Source of the DNA: Neodiprion pinetum
Lineage: Eukaryota; Arthropoda; Insecta; Hymenoptera; Diprionidae
Direction: 5' to 3'
Assembly (NCBI RefSeq): GCF_021155775.2
Contig: NC_060232.1
Location: forward strand, 17,491,922 to 17,555,921
DNA: 64,000 nt
Shown here: positions 32,661-42,838 of the stretch, piece by piece
Layout: each line of letters starts with the position of its first letter
Numbering within the stretch: position 1 is the first letter of the stretch
Notes under the pieces: generated by a model
The model's database searches: none
Told to the model about the DNA's origin: nothing
The model's input: the letters and a program-made list of their open reading frames with translations, nothing else
Made by a program: the position numbers and the translations under genes

Positions 32661-34179
32661 TGATGACCCTTTGGTACTTCCTTACGGATCCGACACGGAT
32701 AATTTAATTGATGCCTACTACAACTTGATTCATAAAAAACGGCGTTTTAATCCTTTTAATGGAAACCTATCTACTTCAGAGGTTGAAAAATTTTAATTTA
32801 TATGTTGGTCGTTGCCGACATTGAGATTGAGACTGACACCAGATTTTGGTTTGTCGTCTTGGTCGACTTTTAGACAGGTGTCTTATTGGACTTTCTCTAC
32901 CAGTCAACGTCATTGTCCATGCCATTTTTTGTGTGCTACTGTGGCTTCGTGTTTGATTACGCGTTCTGTGAGTTTGAACATAAGTCCTAAGCAATGAGGG
33001 TATCAAAGGGCCCATAAAATAATTGATTCTGGGTTTTTCCTTTCTTTTTGGGGTGTATGTTCAGAATAATACCCACAGACAACGGCCCCCTCTACACGGC
33101 CGAAATGTCAACATTATGTTTTAACCTTGATTAATGACGTATGATACCGAAAATTCTTCCACATTTTTTCGGTAAGGTCGAGAACTTAATGGCTTCTACA
33201 TTTATTTATCTTATCTCTTAGAGAACATAATTCCGAGCACAACGGATTCCATACGAATCATTTGATTCTAACAGGATTGATTGAATTTTTCAACTCACGA
33301 TTTATTGCAAACACTTACGGCAGTTACTGACTTGAGCAACTCCGTGGATATCATCCATGGCTAACGTTTCGTCTCTATTTTTTATACTTGATTAGAAAGT
33401 TACATACTGGATTGACCTTCAGTAGGTGTCAAATGAAATATTAATCGAGCCACCCTCTAAAACAGTTCCAAATCCGTAAATAAAAATCCACTTAAGATTC
33501 CAGCTATATTCGTTAAGAGTATATTAAAATTTGTATTTTCCCAAGATTTACGTAATAATATCCCTCAAATCCTCTTTCTATGATAAATTAGTTTTTCCAT
33601 CACCATAAGGACGAATCACAGGTCAATGTCGGGATCCTATTGCTAACCCACACAGCACGAAATATTTCAAAAACGTTTCAGAAATATCCCAATCGAGACA
33701 TGTTATATTTCATTGCAATGTTACAGAAATAAGTCAGAAATATGTCCATATCCGCATATATAAGTACATTATGTAACTGTCATATGTCTAAGATATGTCA
33801 GAAACATTTCCGTAACATAGCAGAAATATTTCCATACATTTCAGAAACGTTCCAAAAAATATTTCATTTAAAGCATTTCATGTTTCATCGCAACATTTCA
33901 GAAACATTTACATGATAGATTTCTGAAACGTTCCAGAACTATTTCATTTGAAGCATTTCATGGTTCATTGCAACATTTCAGAAACATATCAGAAATATGT
34001 CTGAAATATTTCTGATATATTTTGTGCCATATGAGTGATATGTGATTTGTGCCGTGTGATATGTTGAATACGAAAACCTATTATTGAACGGCTCGATATT
34101 TAAATTACAGTCACCTATCTGTACTCCCAAACGTTGATTAAAATGCTTATTCAAATTCTGCTGTGATACTTCGTACTGT

Positions 34180-34262
34180 TATCACCTAGTTGGAATTCAA
34201 ACGGGGATCATCGCATTACTACATGCACGTCCTAACCACTACGCTATACTACCACTTACAGA
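34180..34262 (-). repeat. tRNA-like SINE fragment
   Basis: On the minus strand, tagcgtagtgg (A-box-like) is followed about 35 bases later by gatccccgtttgaattcc (B-box and T-arm-like). The reading resembles a tRNA with an acceptor too degenerate to fold, so it is more likely a tRNA-derived SINE than a tRNA gene. Confidence 0.5.
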
Positions 34263-34569
34263 ATCTTCCTAGGTTTGCCCGTATCATTTCTTCAAAGCAA
34301 TAATGAAATTCATCAATAATAACGAATTAACTGATTCTTCACAAAATTCAATTCTGTCGGCACGGTATGTTAAATGGATATTATAGTATAGAAATATGAT
34401 TTAAAGTGAAGTTTTTTGAAGGAACAAAAATGTTGGGTGGCATCTTAAATACGGCTAAAATATTTCTGACATATTAGACACGGCATACTTAGACAATCAA
34501 AAGTTTAGTATATTTTTCTGTCAATGAAAGTGTTTTGTTTAAAATAACACATGACTGAAATTTTTCTGA

Positions 34570-35125
34570 AATATGCGAATTAGGATGCTTTTTTTGGGCT
34601 ATTTTTTTCGGTCCCATAATGAGATTTTGTTGGAAATACAACAAAAAAAATTCCCTGAAAGTTTGAGCCCTTAATATTAATATTAAGTGCTCGCCCAAGG
34701 GATGTAAAGATTTCCCGCTTAAAATACACGTAAACTTTAATTTTTTCCTTCAAAACATCTACAGTTCAGAGGCATTTTATGGTATAGTCTAGGACATCAG
34801 TAGGTTTTCTTCGGAATGAAGTGCTCTACAAAAGTGCTCATTGCGGTGAAGTCGTAACTCACACCGGCGAGGTCGTACGGGCCACCCAAACCCAATTTTT
34901 TCATGAAATTCTTGTTTCTTTGCCCCCATCTCGTAAATGACAAGAGCTACAAAAAAAATATTGAACAGATTTGTAGAAAATTTGATTTCCTACAAAAAAG
35001 TTCCAGAGAACCAAATTGCTAACATCGATATTTATTGAGATATTGGGCTTTTAAGGTGAGGAAGTATGGAATTTTCATGAATTATTGAGTTAAATTGTCG
35101 AATTATTGATTTTTCATTTTCTAAT
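34570..35125. repeat. Left inner terminal inverted repeat of the 6.9 kb transposon
   Basis: Pairs with 39790-40325 at high identity. Shared blocks include gtactcgcccaaggg-like sequence, cgaggtcgtacgggccaccc and tgcccccatctcgtaaatga. Confidence 0.85.
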
Positions 35126-36942
35126 GTCACACAAATTATCAATTATTTATTTCCTAAGTTGCAAATGATTAAAAAGTTGAATAACTGAAAATTTTGAGAC
35201 TGAAATTCGAAAAAAACATTTGAAAAGGGATATTTTTAAAATTTTTCTTTTATTTCTTTATGAATTTTTTATTTAATTTTCCCCCTGATAATTTTAATTT
35301 ATTTATTAATAACTTAATACCACTAAAACTCTAGTTAAAGATAAGATGTATATGAACAAGACAAAGAATATATGAAGTATATATTTTCACTACTTTGTAT
35401 TATGATACTAATCACTGATTAGTAATCAGTTTTTGTTTACGTAAACTACTACGGAACTGTACGCTTTGACGTGACCTTGAATGAGTTCGACCAATTTCCC
35501 GTTTAACTGCAGCGTATTCTTTGTTTTCGCGTACTAGTTCCGCGAGAGTAAGAACAAAGCTCCGAGTGTACTGAGTGGCCTAACGTCGTGAAACGTATTC
35601 TGTGTTAAATTTGAGGTTACGTTGATTTCTAGCTCTACAAATATGTGTGAAAAAATTGGTAAAAATATTTACAATTATTTAATTGGATTTGAAACAACTG
35701 AAATAAATATCAACAAGTTACCTGCTTATCGTGAAGTGTTGAATTTATTTATAAGCATCAGTCTCTGAATATAAATATACGAAACCGTGTTACTAGTGTT
35801 ATCAGTGATACAAATGCTCTTTGGGCAAAGCTAATGATACCAACTATTCGTCCTCAGCATGGTATTCAGAAGTTAAAAAAATTTTACACTGAATATTTAT
35901 CAATTAAAAACATCGTATTAGAGAAAAAAAATCGAAAACACAACAAAAAAATGTTGAAAAGTTCAGTCAAAAGCTTGATAAATTGTTTGACATAGCAAAT
36001 TCTACGGCGGTTAATAATTTACCGAATGAACTTAAACAATTTTTGGTTGAATGTCGAAATGGAAAAGTTAATATCCACTCGCCAGTTACTTCTTCCTTGC
36101 CACGAACAATTCATCACGATCAATCTGATGTGAAACAGGAGATAACTAATGAAGATAATGAGAACAACAAGAATGATAATGGTTAGTCTCAAATTTACAA
36201 TATTTTTTTACAATTATAAATTCTAGAATTTAATCATCAACAATTTTCCAGTAATTAAGAGCATTTTGGTGTGATTCAGATAGATTTTTGTTTTGTTTAT
36301 TTGTCAAATTTTCTTTGCACGAAAATCGTTCTCAACCTCATACTCACAAAATTAAGTTCAATAATATTTCTTATTAATTTGAATGTCTGTTTCAGATTGA
36401 TAATACTTTCAATTACTTTCTTGTCATTAATTTATCATTTTCAATGAATTTGATATTAGCTAAATCCGTGTATAAATTTGGAGATTGAAAATTGATCTAA
36501 TCGTAACAATAATTTTAACTTATAAGTAGAGAGTTTGCTTAATATTTTTTGGAGTCAGATATTTTTACAAAAAATAAAATATCCGTGCGATCAAAAAATT
36601 ACTGCCTACCATATTTTCATTGAATTACATATGCTGGAAAAGAAATCAAAATTATATTTGAATTTGTTATATCCATTAATTTAACTCTAAAAATACTTTA
36701 TTTCAGGCTGAAAACTATCTCAACACTCAGTGTCATCAAGTTTTTATAGTCTAACATCACATTCCAGTGGGTTGAAGCGAGCTTGTTCGGATTCTGAGAG
36801 TGAACTCCCTGTACATCCTAAAATGAAGAAAATCAACATTTTAACTCCAGAACTGGTATCAGCCCTAGATCGCACTCAAACTAGTGATAGGGGCTAAATA
36901 TTGATAGATTTTTTATTAGATAGATATTTGCGATAATATTAA

Positions 36943-37243
36943 CCCTTTCGGTCCGATCGGTGACTGTAGTCACCCAACGCCTGACGCTCGCTCTGTACGA
37001 GCGGTGACCATGGTAACCCAACATTTCACGCTCGTTATGTACGAACGGTGACCATGGTAACCCAACATTATGTTATAATTTTTTAAGCATTTTTTTTACG
37101 AGCGACTGCACTCGCTCTGCGTAAGATAGCGTGGTATTGTGCGTCTGACGGGCGCTTGCAGTTGTTCCGCAAGTACGGACGCCTGCCGCGACTGCTCGGT
37201 CAGCGGGGACGGCGCGACGTAGAATGCGTCCGTACCGAAAGGG
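36943..37243. mobile_element. piggyBac-type MITE, 301 bp, TTAA flanks
   Basis: The ends ccctttcggtccg and cggtccg-like inverse cgtaccgaaaggg are flanked by TTAA at 36939-36942 and 37244-37247. The inside is GC-rich and holds two copies of gtgaccatggtaacccaaca. Removing it leaves the transposase frame continuous into KAMCFDTT, so it interrupted an exon after the gene existed. Confidence 0.85.
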
Positions 37244-38681
37244 TTAAAGCAATGTGTTTTGATACAACGGCTACAAATACTAGTAAATTATTATATTGTT
37301 GGAATAAATTTTTGACTTTATGTTATTATTTTCTATCTATTTTAATCAAAACATCAAATTTTTTAAGGTGAGAATAGCGGTGCTTGTACTTTACTAGAAA
37401 AAAAACTTGGTCATGATTTATTGTATCTTGCTTGTCGTCATCATACGTCGGAATTATAGCTACGAAATGTCGCAGAAGTTGCTTGGCCAGTCACAAGTAG
37501 CCCAAATGCACCTATTTTTAAAAGGTTTAGAGATAATTTGAATAAAATGGATACTTCCGTTTACGAAATCGGTACAAACGATGTACAAATTGCCGATATT
37601 TTGAACGACAAAAAAGAAGATATTCTTGATGTTATTGAAAATCAATTGAAGGTATGAATAATTTCGATTTTATACAAACAATTGAACATTTACCTTCAAA
37701 CAGTTATAAACTAGTGGTTAACACCGTTTTGCGTAGATTAAGAACAGATACGAAGTAATAACTTTCTAATTTTCTACCTCATTCAATTTACATATTATAG
37801 ATCTATTTTTGCTCTAATATTTTGTAAATTTTATTCCTTTTTTAACATTATTGAAAAATTTATTAACTAATAAGAGTATTCTGCATACATCTCTATTATT
37901 GCGCAAATAACATTGACTACCGAAAATAATTATGTACCATTTTCTCACTTTCGTATTTCTTTTTCTGTTTTTCAATTAGAATCATCAACCAAGGGACGAC
38001 TTGTAACGGTCTTTTCGTTATCGCGGTTTGCTTCGACCAGGATTAACTCCAACTGCGGAGCCTCTCGCAATTAACGAAAATCATCCGCTATCAATTTACT
38101 TTTTATTGTTTTTTATTGTTTTTATTTAAAACGGAATTTCGGATGTTGGTATGACCGAATGACATGAACCTATACGGAAACCGAATAAAAGAAAAGTATA
38201 AATATGAGAGAAAATAATAAATAAATTGTATAAATAAAATGGGCACGGCGGACATCTAGGACAATAACAATTCCATAAACGGCATACTCGTAAAATTACA
38301 GATAAAATAGTACAGGTCAGAATATAAAACTTATCATAAGCGTGTCTTTGGGGATATTCTTCAAATCCCAGTTTCCATTTCCTCAGTTGCGCTCGCTAAT
38401 TCCGTGCCCGGCCAATTGGACTCCCCTCGTCCGTCACATCTAGGTGGTTTTGTGTGATCAGGAATCCGTAAAAAGATGAGTCGCTGCTAAGAGTCCTTCG
38501 TTCTCGCAATAGAATCCTTCCGCGTTTTACTTCATTTTTCGTCAGTTGTATCAATTCGTTCGTTATGATTTCTTTATTTTAGAGCGCACTCTGATAACGA
38601 TCGACCGCTCATCCGTCGTCTATCTCTTACACTTCTCGATCGATTGCCTCTACATATGTCCTATAACCGCTTAGGTAAAAG

Positions 38682-38703
38682 CCCCCCCCCCCCCCCCCCC
38701 CCC
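38682..38703. repeat. Poly-C run (22 C)
   Basis: Homopolymer of 22 C within the insert that separates transposase blocks (about 37760-38765). The insert has a plausible GT start and ends ttacag, so it may be an intron carrying foreign DNA. Confidence 0.85.
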
Positions 38704-39789
38704 TACGGACCTACCTATTACTGAGTCCCGTAGTCACTGCTTTAGCGGCTAAATTCAACTGTTACAGACTATAAAGAATTTTTAGCGCTAAGCAGTATCT
38801 TTTTGGGTGGTAGTAACAGTCAAGATGTAAAATTTAAAACTCCTGGTGCTTGTCACCATGCAAGATGGCTCTCAAAAGCTCTTTATTGTTTGAAAATATA
38901 TTTATTTCGCAAGCAGTTCAAAGTATCAGCAACGCTACTGGATATTCTGCGTAAAATATGTGTTTTTATTGTGTTATTTTACGTAAAAATGTGGTTCAGT
39001 GCTCCAAACGCGATGAAAGCACCAAATTCGGATTTACAATTAATAAAAGATCTCATCGAGTATCGAAAAATTCATCCAGACACTGCCAATGCAGCACTTG
39101 AGAAACTATCTAGACATTTATGGTATTCGCACGAACAGCTAGCTTGCTTGGCTCTCTTCAATGACACAGTGTTACCGAAAGAAAAATTAGAAATTGTTGA
39201 AAAAATGAACAGTAACGAAGTTTTCAAGAAACCAAATAAGCGTTGTTCAGTGCTTTATAATCTAATTTCTTCTCTTGCCGATAAAAATATCAGTGATTTT
39301 GTAACTCCAAATTTATCGTTCATTTTTAAACAGTTTAACCTTCCTTATGAATTTTTAAATACTGAACTACACACGGGAAAAGAATCCTGATTACCAAAAA
39401 TGTCTTGGCAACTTTAAAAAGTTAAAAGTTGTGAATGATATTCCTGAACGAGGAGTCGCTCTTACTCAGAAATTTAATGAAGCTTTAACTCATAATGAAG
39501 ATGAAAGGCAGAACATTTTTCAAACAGTACAACACCATCGTTCGCAGTATCCATTGTGTACAAAATCAACTTACTCGGAGAAAAAAATTTCCTGAACTGT
39601 TTTATTTGTATTTTTAGAAAATACATTTACTGTGATTCAATCTTTTGTTATTCCTTACATCTTTATAATTCATTAAAAGCACCATTAAATAAATTTCTAT
39701 TTTTTTAAGATGAAAATTGTACTCAGGCATAAATATTTTTTTAACAGCCATTCATTTTCACGCAAAAAAGTTTACAATACAAAATGAAA

Positions 39790-40325
39790 AATCAATAATT
39801 CGACAATTTAACTCAATAATTCATGAAAATTCCATACTTCCTCACCTTAAAAGCCCAATATCTCAATAAATATCGATGTTAGCAATTTGGTTCTTTTGAA
39901 CTTTTTTGTAGGAAATTAAATTTTCTACAAAATTGTTCAATATTTTTTTTGTAGCTCTTGTCATTTACGAGATGGGGGCAAAGAAACAAGAATTTCATGA
40001 AAAAATTGGGTTTGGGTGGCCCGTACGACCTCGCCGGTGTGAGTTACGACTTCACCGCAATGAGCACTTTTGTAGAGCACTTCATTCCGAAGAAAACCTA
40101 CTGATGTCCTAGACTATACCATAAAATGCCTCTGAACTGTAGATGTTTTGAAGGAAAAAATTAAAGTTTACGTGTATTTTAAGCGGGAAATCTTTACATC
40201 CCTTGGGCGAGCACTTAATATTAATATTAAGGGCTCAAACTTTCAGGGAATTTTTTTTGTGGTATTTCCAACAAAATCTCATAATGGGACCGCAAAAAAA
40301 AATAGTCCAAAAAAAGCACCCTAAT
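39790..40325. repeat. Right inner terminal inverted repeat of the 6.9 kb transposon
   Basis: Inverse of 34570-35125. Confidence 0.85.
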
Positions 40326-40539
40326 GCGAATGTTATGTTCCAGTTGAGATATTTTCGAAAAATTGCAAAAATATCAATTACAGTTGACATATTTTTGAAA
40401 CGTTTCTTAAATATTGTAAATATTACATTGCAATTGAAATGTTCCAGAAACATTTGAGAAGTATATTCCTGAAATTGTGTAATGAATCTGAAACGTTGTG
40501 ATATTGTTGAAATATTTTTTACATATTTCGTACTGTGTA

Positions 40540-41738
40540 GAAATTCGTTTGAATCGACTTACAAAGAAACATGTTACATTACCTTTTACTTCATGCGATC
40601 AAGAATCAAAACCATGTAAGTTTTGAAATGCGTCAAGTTGATGAATCACAAAAGGCGGTAAAATCCGTGCCAGTAACCTTATCGTAATGAAAATGTGTAT
40701 GTGTCAAGTCGCATAATATTTCTGAAAAATTCAATGTGTAATTTATTACATAATTTATCTTGTAAATTTGATGAAAGATGTAAGAAGTCGCATAATAAAT
40801 TAGAAAAGCATGAATCATCAGATGTTCTAGATCAAAATTCATGTAGTTCAGTATATAATTGACTGTATGATTTTTTATCTAGTATACGGAATAAGGGTTA
40901 GCTGGAAATACCATACAGATCGAGTGACGAGATTTTATTTATGTCAACTTGAAAATATATTTGGTCTCACTTAAACAGTTTAGTTATTTTTTCCGGCGCG
41001 TTTAGTTGAAGATCCAATAGTTTGTGCATTCGATTATTCATTTTGGGAGAACGCTGCACGTCGTCTAGTTTATTAAATGTATACATGACAAGAAATCACG
41101 CAAGCACGAAGGACCCCATGTGACAGAGTAAAGATTAATATAAGTTAGGTAGGTAAAAGTTAACAATACGTTACGGTTAAGTCAAGCAAGGAGGTAAAGC
41201 AAATTAATTGTAACCTGCATATCATGAATTATAAATATAATATTTGTCGTATAATACTCCCATGTAGATTATGTTAGTATAAGAGATGGATTCAGTGAAA
41301 TACGACTAGCAAGTATTTACTATCTGTTTTAAATTTCTGAAGATTGAATAGTTGCACGTTCAAGAATCTTCGTTCATATTATCATATGTCGAGTAAAACA
41401 CATAAGGATGCTCCTTACAACCTTCACTGTCGGTTTAATACGTCCTACCAGACGTCTGGTAATTTTCACCAGGTCGAATGTAACTAGATTATCTGGTATA
41501 TTTTACTCAACTGTTTACTGAGGTACACCAAAATCATCATTGAAACAACCATGCCTTTTTTTCATGTATCTCAGATGATTTGCACTTTCGTACTTTATTA
41601 TGTGATTTCTTAGATATTTTATCCAATGTACAGAATAAATCGTTGTAATAAATTACACGCTGAATGCTTTCAAAACATTGTATGATTTAACAAAAGGAAC
41701 ATTTTCATTGGGGTCGAAAGGAGGAATGACTCCGATCA
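40540..41738. other. AT-rich intergenic DNA, nothing recognised
   Basis: Short ORFs only, with no supported coding signal. Confidence 0.6.
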
Positions 41739-41933
41739 CTAGAAACGTTCCATACCCGTAATAATAGGGGATCCCACGACATTAAACCTATCAGGATACA
41801 TCTCCCACAGTTCATACATACAAGTCGTCATGTCATTCGTAGGAGAACACAAAATGGCCCTGCTGCCATGTCTGGGACCGGTCAGCATTGAGTCCTTTTC
41901 CACACCACCGTCGAGGTAGAGTCGTAGGCGCAT
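41739..41933 (-). CDS. Unrecognised 64 aa ORF
   Basis: ATG at 41933. Codon composition is protein-like: GSRAILCSPTNDMTTC, then MYELWEMYPDRFNVVGSPII. Its start overlaps the left arm of a small inverted repeat (41905-42012). I do not recognise the family. It may be a fragment of a mobile element or virus-like gene, together with the ORF at 41988-42455. Confidence 0.3.
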   Translation of the reverse strand: MRLRLYLDGGVEKDSMLTGPRHGSRAILCSPTNDMTTCMYELWEMYPDRFNVVGSPIITGMERF

Positions 41934-42302
41934 TTTTTTTTCTTTGTGTATCCCCTGTAGGTCAATCTACGAATATTCTGTGCGAAACTACTCAACTCTC
42001 CTTCGTTTTAAAGGGCCGGGTTGCGGATCATCTCCGGTAGACAAGTTGTCATCGATGAAAATCATAGGTTCTTCGTCTATGAGATATTCTGTGTCACCGC
42101 CGATATGAATCTCGTTTGTCTCGGCAGGTAACAGTGAAGGACACTCGTCCTCGGTATCTTCTTCATGCAGTAATGTTAAAACGTCTAGCACGTCCCTTCG
42201 AAACGAAGGAGAATTGAGTAGTTTTGCAAAGAATACTCGTGGATTAGGCCTGCAGGGGATACCGCGAAAAGAAAAAAACGCGCCTACGACTCTACATCGA
42301 CG
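41905..42302. repeat. Inverted repeat, about 108 bp arms with about 180 bp spacer
   Basis: 41905-42012 (gtagagtcgtaggcgca...aactactcaactctccttcg) is the inverse of 42193-42302 with about 85 percent identity. The spacer encodes the acidic part of the ORF 41988-42455. Confidence 0.8.
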
Positions 42303-42455
42303 GTAGGGTAGAAAAGAGCTCAATTTTAATAATATATTGACTAAAACAGAAAATAATTCACTTCGAGCATCTTCTGTAAGTAGACACAAGCCAAGGTTAG
42401 TAAATCCTTTGAATATAATTGTTTTGATTCGATTCGATTTTTCGACTAATTTCAT
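41988..42455 (-). CDS. Unrecognised 155 aa acidic ORF
   Basis: Starts with ATG at 42455. The C-terminal half is acidic (LLHEEDTEDECPSLLP, then EYLIDEEPMIFIDDN) and ends with a nuclear-localisation-like PLKRRRVE. The N-terminal half is basic and hydrophobic. A possible splice acceptor (cttacag) lies within the first third, so only the downstream part may be an exon. No family recognised. The ORF spans a small inverted repeat, which is unusual for a host exon. Confidence 0.35.
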   Translation of the reverse strand: MKLVEKSNRIKTIIFKGFTNLGLCLLTEDARSELFSVLVNILLKLSSFLPYRRCRVVGAFFSFRGIPCRPNPRVFFAKLLNSPSFRRDVLDVLTLLHEEDTEDECPSLLPAETNEIHIGGDTEYLIDEEPMIFIDDNLSTGDDPQPGPLKRRRVE

Positions 42456-42774
42456 ACTTCGCGTGCCTAGAATGACCTTGTATTGTAGATCACTGAATTT
42501 GCCTCAACGTCAGTAATAATGTTGTAGAAAAAAAATACATTGTTACTCTTGAAAAAGTGGCGTTGACCTTGACGTAGTTTCAGTGCCTCCACCGAAAAAG
42601 AAATAAGATGATCCAGTATGATGGCGTTCTCGAACAACGTAATTTTCATCTGAAACTTTCTTGCGTATCATCAATAGTTTGAGTACTATTGCTTTGTCAC
42701 ACTTTGAATGCTCCACCCTGTATAGTATGACGTGCATTTTGGTAGGTCCAGAAAAACTGTTTCATGGCTTGGAC

Positions 42775-42838
42775 CGGACCAGGATACAAACCCGGGTCCT
42801 TTCGCTTCCCGGGCGACTCCTGTAAGTCTAGTTGGATT
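42775..42838 (-). repeat. tRNA-like SINE fragment
   Basis: On the minus strand, agtcgcccgggaagcgaaag followed by gacccgggtttgtatcctgg resembles the anticodon-to-T-arm half of a tRNA. The 5' half is missing, so a tRNA gene is not claimed. Confidence 0.4.

Larger units (their letters stand above)
29765..33160 (-). mobile_element. Second Penelope-like element relic with inverted ends
   Basis: Both ends carry the same motif in inverted orientation: minus strand near 29788-29830 (gggccgaaacgtcaac) and plus strand near 33076-33115 (cggccgaaatgtcaac), each next to ttaaaac and tacggtatcat-like sequence. RT fragments lie between on the minus strand. It lies just downstream of the fifth exon of the sulfotransferase, in antisense orientation. 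Confidence 0.7.
35643..39595 (+). pseudogene. Broken transposase of unassigned superfamily
   Basis: Coding pieces in order: MCEKIGKNIYNYLIGFETTE with LPAYREVLNLF (35643-35770); LDKLFDIANSTAVNNLP (35970-36030); KKINILTPELVSALDRTQTS (36828-36890); AMCFDTTATNTSKLL (37250-37290, probable first catalytic Asp); LGHDLLYLACRHHTSE (37404-37455); IFKRFRDNLNKM (37515-37550); then, after a roughly 1 kb interruption, FLGGSNSQDVKFKTPGACHH (38800-38860), ARWLSKALYCLKIYLF, and NDIPERGVALTQKF (39435-39480). Stops, a frameshift near 39390 and insertions make it non-functional. I have seen this GAxHHARWM/ERGV protein type in insect and cnidarian repeats but cannot name its superfamily. Confidence 0.65.
33649..40539 (+). 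mobile_element. 6.9 kb DNA transposon with long terminal inverted repeats
   Basis: The outermost ends cacacagcacgaaatat (33649) and the inverse atatttcgtactgtgtag (to 40539) pair, followed by AT-rich arms full of catttcagaaacatt-like repeats. A longer and much better conserved inner inverted repeat pairs about 34570-35125 with 39790-40325. A broken transposase gene lies between. Other elements have landed inside (a tRNA-like SINE, a TTAA MITE and a poly-C-bearing insert). No target duplication could be recognised. Confidence 0.75.

Noticed and set aside
42775..42838. tRNA gene on the minus strand
   Set aside because: Only the 3' half resembles a tRNA; no complete cloverleaf could be drawn.
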